A DNA stretch of 64,000 nt from Zavarzinia compransoris (GCF_003173055.1 NZ_QGLF01000002.1:62322-126321), one strand, 5' to 3'; positions 35,066 through 44,706 are shown, counted from the first letter of the stretch. The notes: generated from the letters alone by a model not told the origin. Program-made: numbers and translations.

Positions 35066-35124
35066 GGCGGCTATTTTGCCTGGCGATGTAAAGGCGGGGC
35101 ACCCGCCGACGGAAAATAGCCGCC
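35066..35124. repeat. Nested inverted repeat between toprim and DUF2493 genes
   Basis: Perfect 12-bp outer arms GGCGGCTATTTT (35066-35077) and AAAATAGCCGCC (35113-35124) enclose a smaller GGCGG/CCGCC hairpin. It could be a bidirectional terminator-like structure or a structured RNA. No gene is seen in the rest of 34935-35242. Confidence 0.65.
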
Positions 35125-35242
35125 CCCCGCCATTGCGGTGCCGGACCGTTTGCCGTCCCGATCGCCTCTGAAGAAGGCCGGGGCGCGGCCCTCTGCCGAT
35201 GGCGGAAGCACGGATGATCCGATGCCGGGAACGGGACGTGCT

Positions 35243-36286
35243 TTATCGCAGCTTCAGTCGCATGGCCTGTTGATGGATGAGGAAGCGGAGAACATCTTCC
35301 GGTGCGAGCTGGGGCCGGAGGACTGAACGGAGTCCGTCGGTGCCGTTGGTACAGAGATCCTCGTTGAAATCCCCGAGGTCCGGTGTGAGGGGAAGCGCCT
35401 CGATTCCCGCAGCATGTGCCAGGGCGACCAGATGGTCTCGAGCTTTGAAGCCGGCAGGATCGTTGTCGTGGACGACATAGAGCCGTTCAAGGGTCGGCGG
35501 CAGGATCAGAGCCGCGAGATGTGCGGCCGAGAGGGCAGCGGCCATCGGCATCATTGGCAGGGCAATGCGGAGGGAGAGAACCGTCTCGATGCCTTCGCCT
35601 GCAGCCATGACGTCTTGTGCCGTGCCAAAGCGCACACCGTTGCCGAGCAGATGGCCCATGGCCCTTCGCGGTGTCGTGATCGCGGCCTTGCCGTCGCCTG
35701 CGGCATCGAGCCAGGTGCGGTGAATGCCGGTGATCCTGCCGTCGAGATCGGTGACGGCGGCGATCATGGCGGGGTCAGCCTGGCGCAGCGAGGTTCCGTC
35801 CGCCTGGTAGTAACATGACGGGTGGTAGCGGAGCGCGGTGGTTTCGTGCAGAGCCGTGATCCCGCGTTTGCGGAGATACGTTTCCACGATTGTGCCCGCA
35901 ATCGGCTTTGCCATGGCGAACAGCCGGCGAGGTGCGTTGGCGGGCCGGTAAGGCCCCGGCGCCGGTGGATATACCGGTGAGTGGGGACTTCCGAGGAATC
36001 GTCGCGCTTCCTCGGCGACGTCTCGGAAAGTCCCGAGACCGGAGGCTTCCCGGATGATGTCGAGCAGGTCGCCGTGCTCGCCGCTGGCGGCATCCAGCCA
36101 TCTGCCGATCGCACCCTTGCCGCTGGCCGGCCCGGTCAGGCGGACGAAGAGCGAGCGGCCGGGTGTGTTGCGGGCATCGCCGACCAGCCAGTAGCGGCCT
36201 TCGCGCCGGCCGGCGGAGAGGTAGTGCCGGCAGACGGCCTCGGCGTCGCGGGCGAGCTGTCGGGCCAGTTCCTTGGCGTTTTGCAT
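35243..36286 (-). CDS. Toprim-domain protein (DUF7146/primase-like)
   Basis: 347 residues. ATG 36286 is preferred over 36292 because GGGAG is then 7 bases away. The N-terminal part (ARDAEAVCRHYLSAGRREGRYWLVGD, FVRLTG) is the zinc-less primase-like domain. The toprim core has VMAAGEGIETVLSL (catalytic Glu) and LYVVHDNDPAG (DxD). Such proteins are plasmid/ICE primase-like enzymes, possibly priming the transferred strand. Confidence 0.88.
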   Translation of the reverse strand: MQNAKELARQLARDAEAVCRHYLSAGRREGRYWLVGDARNTPGRSLFVRLTGPASGKGAIGRWLDAASGEHGDLLDIIREASGLGTFRDVAEEARRFLGSPHSPVYPPAPGPYRPANAPRRLFAMAKPIAGTIVETYLRKRGITALHETTALRYHPSCYYQADGTSLRQADPAMIAAVTDLDGRITGIHRTWLDAAGDGKAAITTPRRAMGHLLGNGVRFGTAQDVMAAGEGIETVLSLRIALPMMPMAAALSAAHLAALILPPTLERLYVVHDNDPAGFKARDHLVALAHAAGIEALPLTPDLGDFNEDLCTNGTDGLRSVLRPQLAPEDVLRFLIHQQAMRLKLR

Positions 36287-36353
36287 CGTCATGCTCCCGA
36301 CGAAGAAAGGACCCGCCGTTGCCGGCGGGCCCCCGTCTCATGCCTGGTGCCGG

Positions 36354-38441
36354 TTATTCCGCGGCAACCGCCAAGGTCTCATCGTCGGCCGGAGCGCCGG
36401 CAGCGGCCATGACCGTTTCATCGCCACTGCGCGCCGTTTCCACGACAGCATTGGAACCAGATGTCCGCAGCGGTTCCGGCAGCCAGCCCGTACCGGCCAG
36501 CAGGCGTTCCGCTTCGCGCGCCATGTCGGCCTTCTTCAGGTGGCCGATCAACTGGGCGGACTGCTGGCCCTTGGCTTCGCGAACCGCGTCGAGAATGCGG
36601 CGCTTCGAGACCCTGCCCAGGTAGTTGTCCACCGTCGGCACCCAGCCGGCCTCCGCCATGTCGAGCCCGACCGCCCGCGCCAGCCGGTCGGCCTGGGCGA
36701 GACGGCGGGCGACCCCTTGCGCGGTGACGGAGCCGCCGTAGCGATCGGCCTTGGCGTAGAGTGCATTCACGCCCCGAGAGAGGCAATGGGCCAGCAGGGC
36801 GAGCCGGCTGGCGTCGTCGAGCGTGTCCAGCCGGTCCCACAGGGCCTGGTCGTTGTCGATCGGCAGGTCCGCCTTCCAGGCTTCGTGGCGTTCGTCGATC
36901 GCCCTGGCGGCATTGCCGTCCTTCAGGTCGGCGGACTGCACCGGCAGGTAGACCTCGCGGACCGAGGCTTCCAGGCAGGCGGTATGGCCCCCATAGCCGA
37001 AGCCGTCGATAGCCAGCTTGTGCAGAAGCGCCGTCAGCGCCGCATGCGGGCTGTTCGCCACGGCATCCTGCAAGGCCAGGGTGCGATGCGCGGTCAGTTC
37101 GACGACGAGCCGGTCGGGCAGGGGACTGAGGACATCTTCCTCTTCCTCATCCGGATCGGCGGGGGCGCCGGCAACGGTGATGCTGGAGGGCTGCCGGATA
37201 TCTTCCGGCGCCTGCTTGCCGTCTTCCGCCATCGGGGTCTCGGGCTCGAGCGGTGCCTCGTCCTCAGGGCGGATATAGCCGCGGTCGACGTTCAGGCTGC
37301 CGTCGCTGCCGATGCTGATGAAGACCCCGGCGCGGATGATCCCCTCGGGCGGGAAGATCGCCGGCCGATGGTCAAAGGCTTCGAGCGCTTCCTCCAGTTC
37401 GGCGAAGCGCTGGTCCGCCCCGTCGGGGAGTTCCTCTGTGTCGTCGTAGTTCGCGGTCAATTGGTCGTATTCGGCGAGGGCGGCCTCCTTCGCCTGCCGT
37501 TCCTCCTCGGTCAGGACGGCGGCCTCACCCTGGAGCTGGTGCAGGCCCCGCGTGTGGCCATAGGAAAACTCGGCCGCGGCCTCGATCCATTTCCAGCCCT
37601 CGGCGGCGACGGCATCGGCCTCCGCCTTCAGCTTCTCGGCGACCAGGCGTTCCAGCAGGGCGACATCTTGGAGCCAGCCGCCGTCGTCGCCCTGGAACAG
37701 GTCGCGCAGCACGATGCCGCCGGCCTGCTCATAGGCGTCGATCCCGACGAAGCGGGCCCTGCGGTCGGAAGCCCGCACAGCCTTTTCGGTCAGCAGGCGC
37801 CGGATCTGATAGGGCTCTTTCGACCAGGAGCGCTGGAGGGCTTCCCAGACCTGTTCCTGTCGCGCGTGGTCCGAGGAGATGGTGAAAGCCATCAGCTGGT
37901 CGAGGCTCATGCCGTCCTCGGCATAGACGTCGAGCAGGGCGGGCGAGACCGAGGCGAGGCGCAGGCGCTGCCGCACGACCGCCGCCGAGACGAAGAAGGC
38001 GGCGGCGATCTCCTCTTCCGTCCGGCCCTTCTCGCGCAGGGCCTGGAAGGCGCGGAACTGGTCGAGGGGATGGAGCGGGGCGCGCTGGACGTTCTCGGCC
38101 AGCGAATCTTCCTCCGCCGGGATGGCATCGGCCCCGGCCTGCACGATGCAGGGCACCGGCGCCGTCTTCGACAGGCGCTTCTGCTTGACCAGCAGGGCGA
38201 GGGAATGGAAGCGCCGGCCGCCGGCAGGCACCTCGAAGGTGCCGGTCTCGCGGCCTTCGGCATCGAACTGGGGCCGGACGTTCAGGCTCTGCAGCAGCCC
38301 GCGCCGGGCGATGTCCTCCGCGAGGTCCTCGATCGAGGCGCCGGCCTTCACCCGGCGGACGTTCGACTGGCTGAGCACCAGCTTGTTGAAGGGGATGTCG
38401 CGCGAGGCGCTCAGGGTGATTTTTCGTGTCGCATTGCTCAT
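36354..38441 (-). CDS. Large ParB-like protein
   Basis: 695 residues. The ParB N-terminal nuclease-like domain shows VLSQSNVRRVKAG, LLQSLNVRP, EVPAGGRRFHSLALL and the box IPAEEDSLAENVQRAPLHPLDQFRAF. It is followed by a helix-turn-helix (TEEEIAAAFFVSAAVVRQRLRL) and a long variable C-terminal half with an acidic stretch. These large ParBs belong to mobile elements and are unlinked to the ParA at 27804; they may act in DNA processing or anti-restriction rather than partition. Confidence 0.9.
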   Translation of the reverse strand: MSNATRKITLSASRDIPFNKLVLSQSNVRRVKAGASIEDLAEDIARRGLLQSLNVRPQFDAEGRETGTFEVPAGGRRFHSLALLVKQKRLSKTAPVPCIVQAGADAIPAEEDSLAENVQRAPLHPLDQFRAFQALREKGRTEEEIAAAFFVSAAVVRQRLRLASVSPALLDVYAEDGMSLDQLMAFTISSDHARQEQVWEALQRSWSKEPYQIRRLLTEKAVRASDRRARFVGIDAYEQAGGIVLRDLFQGDDGGWLQDVALLERLVAEKLKAEADAVAAEGWKWIEAAAEFSYGHTRGLHQLQGEAAVLTEEERQAKEAALAEYDQLTANYDDTEELPDGADQRFAELEEALEAFDHRPAIFPPEGIIRAGVFISIGSDGSLNVDRGYIRPEDEAPLEPETPMAEDGKQAPEDIRQPSSITVAGAPADPDEEEEDVLSPLPDRLVVELTAHRTLALQDAVANSPHAALTALLHKLAIDGFGYGGHTACLEASVREVYLPVQSADLKDGNAARAIDERHEAWKADLPIDNDQALWDRLDTLDDASRLALLAHCLSRGVNALYAKADRYGGSVTAQGVARRLAQADRLARAVGLDMAEAGWVPTVDNYLGRVSKRRILDAVREAKGQQSAQLIGHLKKADMAREAERLLAGTGWLPEPLRTSGSNAVVETARSGDETVMAAAGAPADDETLAVAAE

Positions 38442-38455
38442 CGGGATGTCTCCGC

Positions 38456-38496
38456 GACGGGCGGCCGGGAGCCTCTCCCTCGACCTTCAGCCCGTC
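38456..38496. repeat. Leader stem-loop upstream of parB (copy 1)
   Basis: GACGGGC (38456-38462) pairs with GCCCGTC (38490-38496). The loop holds GGGAGCCTCTCCCTCG. A near-identical element lies upstream of the DUF932 gene at 39797-39838. Confidence 0.6.
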
Positions 38497-38586
38497 ACGA
38501 AGACCGCGGCCCGCCTCTTCCTCTGGAGGCGGGCCGCGGAACCGGAAACCCGGATGTACGCAATTCCTGAAAACCGGAGATCCGGT

Positions 38587-39783
38587 TCAGATCACGCTGT
38601 CGAGCAGCTTCTTCGCCCGTGCCTCGAGATCGAGGCGGGTATCCTGATGGGGCTTGTCGCGCGCGACGGCCGTGATTCCCTGGATGAAGTCGAAGACGCT
38701 CTCCGGTGGGCGGCCTTCCTCGGCCAGCACCGTCTCGATGATCTTCGCCGTCTCCGTCCGGCCGAAGCCGCGCTTGCGCAGGAACTCGCTGCGGTCCTCG
38801 TCGGTGCGGGCGACGATGGCCGCCCGTGCCGCCCGGATGCCGTTGACGAAGGGCGCCGGGCTCGAGTCCGCGAAGCGTGTGAGCGCCGGTGCCGCCTCAT
38901 GGGCGAAGCGCGAGGCGGCATACTTCGAATGCCGGATCGTGATCTCCTGGAAATCTTCCGCGCCCCAGATGTTCCTGTTCTGGCACACGGCGCGGAGGAA
39001 GAAGCTGGCCATGCCCAGGGTCTTCGCGCCGACTTCCGAGTTCCAGGTATAGAATCCCCGGAAATACAGATCGGGCGATCCATCAGGCAGCCGGCCGGCC
39101 TCGATGGGGTTGAGATCATCGACCAGGAACAGGAACACGTCACGATCCGAGGCATAGAGCGTCGTGGTGTCCCGGGTCACATCGACGCGCGGGTTGTAGA
39201 TCCCCGTCGACCAGTCGAGGACACCCGGCACCTTCCACCGCGTGTCGCCCGTGCCGTTGCCGGCGATCCGCTGCACGGCGGAAACCAGTTCGTGGTCGTA
39301 GATGCGGCCATAGTCGGGACCGGTCACGGCGCGCAACTCCAGGCGCCTGTCGTCGGTCTCCAGGGTCTTCACCTGCTCCGCCCGATGCGTGCTCAGGCCG
39401 TATTGCAGGTTGATCCCGGCGAGCGCCGCCGGCAGCTGCCGGAGATAGGCGGCCGGCGCCCCGACTAGGCTCGCCAGCTGGCCGAAACTCCAGTGGGTCG
39501 GCGTGACCGGCGCCGGCTTGCCCGGCAGGATCAGGGACAGGTGTTCGGGGTCTTCGCGGCTGGCTTCGACGCGGACGTCAGCACTCTCCACCGTGCGCGT
39601 CCGGCTCCGCTCGGCACGGGTCTGCACCGCCTCGAACAGGTCCGACAGGGACAGGAACCGCTCGTCGTCGGGCCGCGAGAACCACTCCGACGACACCCGG
39701 CCGATCCGCTGGCCGCGCGACGCATCCACCTTGTAACCGCCGGCGCCATACCGGCCGGCATCCAGGACTTCCACGTTGGTCAT
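38587..39783 (-). CDS. DUF932 family protein
   Basis: 398 residues from ATG 39783. Signature stretches are HWSFGQLASLVGAPAAYLRQ, YGRIYDHELVSAVQRI, LYASDRDVFLFLVDD, RGFYTWNSEVGAKTLG and NIWGAEDF. DUF932 proteins are common on plasmids, ICEs and phages, often beside ParB-like genes; the function is unknown (suspected DNA-protection or anti-restriction role). Confidence 0.9.
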   Translation of the reverse strand: MTNVEVLDAGRYGAGGYKVDASRGQRIGRVSSEWFSRPDDERFLSLSDLFEAVQTRAERSRTRTVESADVRVEASREDPEHLSLILPGKPAPVTPTHWSFGQLASLVGAPAAYLRQLPAALAGINLQYGLSTHRAEQVKTLETDDRRLELRAVTGPDYGRIYDHELVSAVQRIAGNGTGDTRWKVPGVLDWSTGIYNPRVDVTRDTTTLYASDRDVFLFLVDDLNPIEAGRLPDGSPDLYFRGFYTWNSEVGAKTLGMASFFLRAVCQNRNIWGAEDFQEITIRHSKYAASRFAHEAAPALTRFADSSPAPFVNGIRAARAAIVARTDEDRSEFLRKRGFGRTETAKIIETVLAEEGRPPESVFDFIQGITAVARDKPHQDTRLDLEARAKKLLDSVI

Positions 39784-39796
39784 GGGGCTTCTCCAT

Positions 39797-39838
39797 GACG
39801 GGGCCGCCGGGAGCCTCTCTCTCGGCACTCAGCCCGTC
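39797..39838. repeat. Leader stem-loop upstream of DUF932 gene (copy 2)
   Basis: GACGGG (39797-39802) pairs with CCCGTC (39833-39838), with GGGAGCCTCTCTCTCGG in the loop. It matches the element upstream of parB. The rest of 39784-40100 shows no gene. Confidence 0.6.
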
Positions 39839-40100
39839 ATGGCGGGCTAGCCTGGCTCTTACTCTTTCAGGCTCGGAGAGGATGACGACCGTCTGGCGGA
39901 ATGTCTTGGCAGATGCCTGTGGCCATGAGATGTGCCCCAGGGCTGGGACGGCCAAAAGTGATGTCCACTGTGGTTAGGCCTGCTTCTGACTATGGCTTAT
40001 AGTTGTTGTTGGGAAAGTACGCTTTCAGGCGGCGAGCATGGAGTTAGCATGCCTCCGCCGGGCTCGTTAGAAGGCGGTTGGGCATTGGCACAAAAAGCCC

Positions 40101-40129
40101 TTAACGAAGTTCATGTATTGTTCTATACT
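40101..40129 (+). promoter_or_regulatory. Promoter of the short-Argonaute operon (leaderless)
   Basis: TTAACG (40101-40106), a 17-base spacer and TATACT (40124-40129). The ATG of the first gene begins 7 bases after the -10 element, where transcription would start, so the mRNA is predicted to be leaderless; no Shine-Dalgarno sequence precedes the ATG. Confidence 0.65.
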
Positions 40130-40135
40130 CCCCCA

Positions 40136-41458
40136 ATGTCCAAAAATATCACTTCAAGCCAACTTTTGGGTGAGATCGGCGAAACGGCGGTCCGTTTGCG
40201 CTTCCTCAACATGGGTTTTCAGTTTGATGGACGCTCCCGGCTGGAGGCGGGCATCGATGGCATCGCGGAGGTGATGGACAAGGGAAAGCCGCTCGCCCGG
40301 ATGATCGCGGTTCAGGTCAAGGCCACCGAGTCGTCTCGGTATTCGTCTGAGGGCGACGCCGGTTTCAATTATTTAATTCGCCCTGATGATCTGGTTTATT
40401 GGCAGGGGGCAAATCTTCCGATCGTTCTCGTCCTTTATCGTAAATCCGATGAGACATATTTCTGGAAGGAAATAGCAGTCGATCCTATGCGGGAGGATCG
40501 CAAACTTCACTTCAACAAGCAAACTGACGTTCTGGACGGGAACGCGGTAGATCGGCTGGCCGCGCTGACCGTGCCTAAGAGCGGCTTCGGTTATTACGTT
40601 CCGCCGCTGGGTGGTGGTGAAGAGGCGCTGGTTAATATCCTGCCCGTAACTCTGCCCACTGAGATGTTCGTTGCGTCAACGCAGTATACGCTCAAGAAGG
40701 CGGCATCTATCTTGCTCGATGCAGACGAGCCTGCGCGTTTCGACTGGGTTATCCGGGGCGGCACATTCTGGTCTTTCGCCGATCCCCGGGAGAACGTATG
40801 CAAGCGCATCGTGGATCTCGACCAGGTTGAGGCGATTGACACAGCGATCCTTGCTTTCCACGAAGATCAAGATGAGCATAACAACTTCGCTTATCTCTTG
40901 AGGAAGGCACTCGATTATCAGATTCGCAAAGATCTCGGTTGGAACAAGGACAAGAGGTTGTTTTATTTCCGTGCGGCCGCTGAAAATACCTCCCGCACCT
41001 TTGCATATGAGGCGTCCAAGAAAAGGACATCCACCGAAGTCGTGAACGTCGCCTTTAATAAATTAGACGAGTCGCGCGTGGAATTCGTCCGGCATCACGC
41101 ATTTGTGCCACGGTTCGAGCGAATATTCGATCAATGGTATTTAGTAATCAGCCCGACTTATTTTTTTACTACCAACGGCTTCGTGCCGCACTCATATCCG
41201 GGCGCACTTCTAGCGGGCAAAAAGCGGCTTGATAACAGTGCCTCCCTACGCGGGCAGGTCGTCATGTGGCATCGCTTCCTCACCCAGCCTGAGCGGGATG
41301 CGAACAATCTCTTCGCGGAGGTCTCTTCCGCGCCCCGCCTAAAATTTGGTGAGCCGCCCACCGTCGCGCTCGCCACGCGCGTGCCAGAGGACGTTTGGGG
41401 CTCGTCCAAGAAAACTGGACCCGAGCCCGATGAAGCACAGGAGAGGCTGTTCGGATGA
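40136..41458 (+). CDS. DREN(DUF4365)-APAZ nuclease subunit of a SPARDA-type short Argonaute system
   Basis: 440 residues. The N-terminal DUF4365 PD-(D/E)XK-type domain shows [10 protein letters not shown] (E13/E16), [12 protein letters not shown] (D41) and [10 protein letters not shown] (Q60-x-K62), the expected catalytic D...QxK arrangement. The remaining about 300 residues lack other enzymatic motifs and sit where the APAZ domain of short-Argonaute partners lies. Its stop overlaps the Argonaute start (ATGA). In SPARDA the DREN-APAZ/pAgo heterodimer uses a guide to sense invading DNA and then unleashes indiscriminate DNase/RNase activity, killing or stalling the infected cell. The APAZ assignment is by gene architecture rather than by motif. 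Confidence 0.85.
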   Translation: MSKNITSSQLLGEIGETAVRLRFLNMGFQFDGRSRLEAGIDGIAEVMDKGKPLARMIAVQVKATESSRYSSEGDAGFNYLIRPDDLVYWQGANLPIVLVLYRKSDETYFWKEIAVDPMREDRKLHFNKQTDVLDGNAVDRLAALTVPKSGFGYYVPPLGGGEEALVNILPVTLPTEMFVASTQYTLKKAASILLDADEPARFDWVIRGGTFWSFADPRENVCKRIVDLDQVEAIDTAILAFHEDQDEHNNFAYLLRKALDYQIRKDLGWNKDKRLFYFRAAAENTSRTFAYEASKKRTSTEVVNVAFNKLDESRVEFVRHHAFVPRFERIFDQWYLVISPTYFFTTNGFVPHSYPGALLAGKKRLDNSASLRGQVVMWHRFLTQPERDANNLFAEVSSAPRLKFGEPPTVALATRVPEDVWGSSKKTGPEPDEAQERLFG

Positions 41459-42909
41459 AATTCGAAACGAAGATATTCGAAGAGCCGCATCTTGAATTCG
41501 GCGACAAGCACCATCATCCCGATCCGCGATTGGGCTTGTTTGAAGCGGGGCCGCTGCAAACGCCCGTAGGAGATGTGGTGAAGGTCGCCGTGGTCGGCAG
41601 CTCGAAAACGATTGAGGATGCTAAGGCTTTTTTCAAGGAGGCCGTCACAGGTTTTCAGGGCAAGGGCGAGAAGCATCCCAATCTGCACCCTGACTTTCCT
41701 GGCCTCGGCAACAAGAATCCTTTCCGTTGCAAATTCGAGATTTCAGATGGCGCGATTGCTGCCATCACCCAGGCGAAGATCGACAAAATCAGGAAAGAGC
41801 CGCATCATAACAAGGCCGTAGAAATGGCCGTGGATGAGATTGTTCAGGAGCTTCGGACGTTGGATGAGAGTAGCCACCGGCCTCACGTTGCTATTGTGGC
41901 GCTGCCCGTTAGCTTGATTGAGCGCGTGTGGAACGCGAAGGTCGATGCCAAGGCTACTATAGAAAAAGATGACAGCGGCGGATCGGACGCTCCCGATTTC
42001 CGTGGTATGCTTAAGGCCAAAGCCATGGACCTAAGCTTTCCCATCCAGATAGTGTGGGAAGACGTGTTCGACGAAACTGCCAGCATCCCGCGTAAGATCA
42101 AGGAGAGCCGAGCGAGGAAGATCCAAGGACAGGCGGGCCGCACATGGAATCTGCTCACGACCCTCTACTATAAAGGCACGGGGCGCATTCCATGGCGGAA
42201 GATGCAGCAGGATGGCGAGTTCACGGCCTGCTACATCGGCATCAGCTTTTACCGTGAAGTAGGCGGTCAGCAACTCTTCACTAGCGCTGCCCAGATGTTT
42301 GATGAAAGGGGGCGCGGGTTTATCCTGAAGGGAAAACGTGCCCAGACTGAGAGTCGTGGTCGTCATCCCTACATGACACAGGATGATGCGCATCAATTGA
42401 TCATCGAAGCATTGGCAGCCTATAAAAATCACCACAAAAACTACCCTGCGCGCGTGATTGTGCTGAAGACATCGCAATTTCGCGAAGAGGAGGCTGACGG
42501 CATTTTTGAAGCGCTGAATGAAGTTGGGGCAGAGCTACGCGATCTCGTTTGGGTGCAGGAGACGTCGTCTGTGAAGGTTCTCAGGGACGGAAATTATCCG
42601 GTGATGAGAGGCACCTTTGTTGAGCTTGATGGTAAGGGGTTGCTCTACACAAACGGTAGCATGCCATATTACGGGACTTATCCTGGCCAGTACGATCCTA
42701 AGCCGCTTCTGTTGTGTCCTTATGCGGGTAGTGACAGCACCATCGCTCAGATTGCGAAGGAAGTGTTGGCACTGACAAAGATCAGCTGGAACTCTACCCA
42801 GATGAACCAGAAGCTGCCGATCCCTATCAGGGCGGCACGAGCCGTGGGTGAAGTATTAAAGTACGTAACAAGCTCAAAAGTTAGCTCAGATTACGCGCGG
42901 TACATTTAA
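41455..42909 (+). CDS. Short prokaryotic Argonaute (MID-PIWI, catalytically inactive)
   Basis: 484 residues, the length of short pAgos without N and PAZ domains. Hallmarks are [20 protein letters not shown] (228-247), the PIWI strand CYIGISFY where an active enzyme has Asp (here Ser264), [14 protein letters not shown] (333-346) with Thr/Ser instead of catalytic Asp, and the C-terminal guide-binding motif [18 protein letters not shown] (445-462). The DEDX tetrad is therefore degraded; the protein should bind guide and target but not cut. It works with the DREN-APAZ subunit encoded upstream. The operon is less GC-rich than the ICE backbone. Confidence 0.92.
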   Translation: MKFETKIFEEPHLEFGDKHHHPDPRLGLFEAGPLQTPVGDVVKVAVVGSSKTIEDAKAFFKEAVTGFQGKGEKHPNLHPDFPGLGNKNPFRCKFEISDGAIAAITQAKIDKIRKEPHHNKAVEMAVDEIVQELRTLDESSHRPHVAIVALPVSLIERVWNAKVDAKATIEKDDSGGSDAPDFRGMLKAKAMDLSFPIQIVWEDVFDETASIPRKIKESRARKIQGQAGRTWNLLTTLYYKGTGRIPWRKMQQDGEFTACYIGISFYREVGGQQLFTSAAQMFDERGRGFILKGKRAQTESRGRHPYMTQDDAHQLIIEALAAYKNHHKNYPARVIVLKTSQFREEEADGIFEALNEVGAELRDLVWVQETSSVKVLRDGNYPVMRGTFVELDGKGLLYTNGSMPYYGTYPGQYDPKPLLLCPYAGSDSTIAQIAKEVLALTKISWNSTQMNQKLPIPIRAARAVGEVLKYVTSSKVSSDYARYI

Positions 42910-43177
42910 GTTCGCGATTCCATGTTATAGAGACAGTCACTACAGCAAGGGAGGGCAATGCCTCAATTCGGATGGGCAACTGCGCAGTGGCAAGGACATC
43001 GACCTGCTTTCGGATCCGCCCTTCTTCGCAATCTGTGCCTGTAAGACCGTTTTCTTGCCAATGCCATCGTGCGATCGTAGCCAGAAGGGAATGTCTGCTC
43101 GCAGACGCCGGGTGACCTGACCCCCGCGAACTCATCCAAGCTGGAGTAGAGTCCAACCGAGAAGGAAGGGCTTTGAG

Positions 43178-43444
43178 ATGAAGCGGAAGCAGTTCAGCGA
43201 AGAGCAGATCATCGGGATCTTGAAGGAGGCGGAGGCGGGAGCCGTGGTGACGGAGCTTTGCCGCCGCCACGGGCTGTCGAGCGCGACCTTCTATGCCTGG
43301 AAGGCGAAGTACGGCGGGCTGGAGGTCTCGGAGGCGAAGCGGTTGCGGGCGCTGGAGGAGGAGAACGCGAAGCTGAAGCGGCTGCTGGCGGACGCCATGC
43401 TGGACAACGCCGGGCTGAAGGAACTTCTGTCAAAAAAATGGTGA
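43178..43444 (+). CDS. IS3-family OrfA
   Basis: 88 residues: [20 protein letters not shown], a Tnp_1-type helix-turn-helix ([20 protein letters not shown]) and a leucine-zipper-like C-terminus ([17 protein letters not shown]). It ends in ELLSKKW. The A-AAA-AAA heptamer at 43432-43438 is in phase for -1 frameshifting into the OrfB frame to make the OrfAB transposase. Confidence 0.92.
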   Translation: MKRKQFSEEQIIGILKEAEAGAVVTELCRRHGLSSATFYAWKAKYGGLEVSEAKRLRALEEENAKLKRLLADAMLDNAGLKELLSKKW

Positions 43445-44343
43445 CGCCCGCCGGCAGGCGAGAAGCGGTCGCGCATCTTCGGGGGATGCCGGGGATGAGC
43501 GAACGGCGGGCGTGCCGCGTGATCGGGGCTGATCGGACGAGCGTCCGCTACCGCTCGCGCCGGGGCGACGACGGTCCCTTGCGGGAGCGGTTGCGGGCCT
43601 TGGCCCTCGAGCGCCGGCGCTTCGGCTATCGGCGCCTGCATATCCTGTTATGCCGGGAGGGGCTGGCCGTGAACCGGAAGAAGGTGCAGCGGCTCTACCG
43701 CGAGGAAGGATTGTCGGTGCGCCGCCGCCGGGGCCGGAGACGGGCCGTCGGCACGAGGGCGCCCCTGGCGCTGCCGGCCCTGCCGAACCAGCGCTGGAGC
43801 TTGGACTTCGTGCACGACCAGCTCGGCGACGGCCGTCGCTTCCGGGTGCTGAACATCGTCGACGACGTGACGCGGGAATGCCTGCGGGCGGTGGTCGACA
43901 CGTCCTTGTCCGGTCGGCGCGTCGTGCGGGAGCTGACCGAACTGATCGCCGAGCGGGGCAAGCCGCGGATGATCGTCAGCGACAACGGCACCGAACTGAC
44001 CTCGAACGCGGTACTGGCCTTCGCCGGCGCCTTCGGCATCGAGTGGCATTACATCGCACCAGGCCGGCCGATGCAGAACGGCTTCGTCGAGAGCTTCAAT
44101 GGGCGCATGCGGGACGAGCTTCTGAACGAGACCCTGTTCTTCAGCCTGCGCCATGCCCGCGCGGTCGTCGCCGACTGGATAGAGGATTACAACACCGAGC
44201 GGCCGCATTCCTCGCTCGGCTACGAGACGCCAGCCGCCTATGCCGCCGGCCTGCACAAGCAATGGGAGGGGCATGCCCCTCCCATTGCTTCAATCTCCAA
44301 CATGCGGAATTCTGACCACGGATCTCTGCTTCCAGCTGGATGA
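43438..44343 (+). CDS. IS3-family OrfB transposase
   Basis: 301 residues from ATG 43438, in the -1 frame relative to OrfA. The HTH_21 region ([17 protein letters not shown]) is followed by an rve DDE integrase core: [10 protein letters not shown] (first D), [12 protein letters not shown] (second D) and [15 protein letters not shown] (E). It is intact, so the element may still be active. Confidence 0.93.
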   Translation: MVTPAGRREAVAHLRGMPGMSERRACRVIGADRTSVRYRSRRGDDGPLRERLRALALERRRFGYRRLHILLCREGLAVNRKKVQRLYREEGLSVRRRRGRRRAVGTRAPLALPALPNQRWSLDFVHDQLGDGRRFRVLNIVDDVTRECLRAVVDTSLSGRRVVRELTELIAERGKPRMIVSDNGTELTSNAVLAFAGAFGIEWHYIAPGRPMQNGFVESFNGRMRDELLNETLFFSLRHARAVVADWIEDYNTERPHSSLGYETPAAYAAGLHKQWEGHAPPIASISNMRNSDHGSLLPAG

Positions 44344-44358
44344 AGCACGGGGGTCAGG

Positions 44359-44586
44359 TCACTGATCTTCCGCGATGATCGCGACACGTTCGCCGCTGAA
44401 CAAGTGGTCTATCAGCGTCTTCACGATACTGATCGCTGCCACGGGCAATGTGAGGGTATGGTCTTGCCCGTCCGCGCGGCGGACATGCAATTCCATGCGG
44501 TCGCCTTCCGCCAGCCTGGGCAGCGGCGCGACTATCTTGCGGTCGCGGTCGGAAAGACCGGTGAATTTGACGACTTGGCTGGTCAT
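44359..44586 (-). pseudogene. Antitoxin-like gene truncated by the IS
   Basis: 75 codons from ATG 44586 (GGAG 8 bases upstream): KFTGLSDRDRKIVAPLPRL, LPVAAISIVKTLIDHLFSGERVAIIAEDQ. The last stretch resembles the region just before the helix-turn-helix of excisionase-type antitoxins (about a G-x-x-V-x-x-x-x-E-D pattern leading into TTQEAA). Here the frame ends in a TGA supplied by the IS terminal repeat (44359-44361), so the DNA-binding half is missing. No continuation is recognisable left of the IS. Confidence 0.6.
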
Positions 44587-44706
44587 GACGGATTCTCCTG
44601 ACCAGCCAAAGTAAGCCAGCGCCATCGCAACTGCAATAACTGAAACTTTGATAGCTGGTCTGTGATGAGGCCATTCCAGTTCGCCTTATCGTTAGACCCA
44701 AGGAGG

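Larger units (their letters stand above)
43113..44361 (+). mobile_element. IS3-family insertion sequence (IS407-like group)
   Basis: Terminal inverted repeats begin TGACCTGACCCCCG at 43113-43126 and 44361-44348; similarity continues imperfectly for about 40 bp. It encodes OrfA and OrfB. The flanks (CGGG before, CTGA after) show no target duplication. The gap 42910-43112 on its left shows no gene I can identify. Confidence 0.88.

Noticed and set aside
42881-43270. Small leftward frame between the Argonaute gene and the IS
   Set aside because: It overlaps the Argonaute end and OrfA, has no ribosome site and no recognisable motif.
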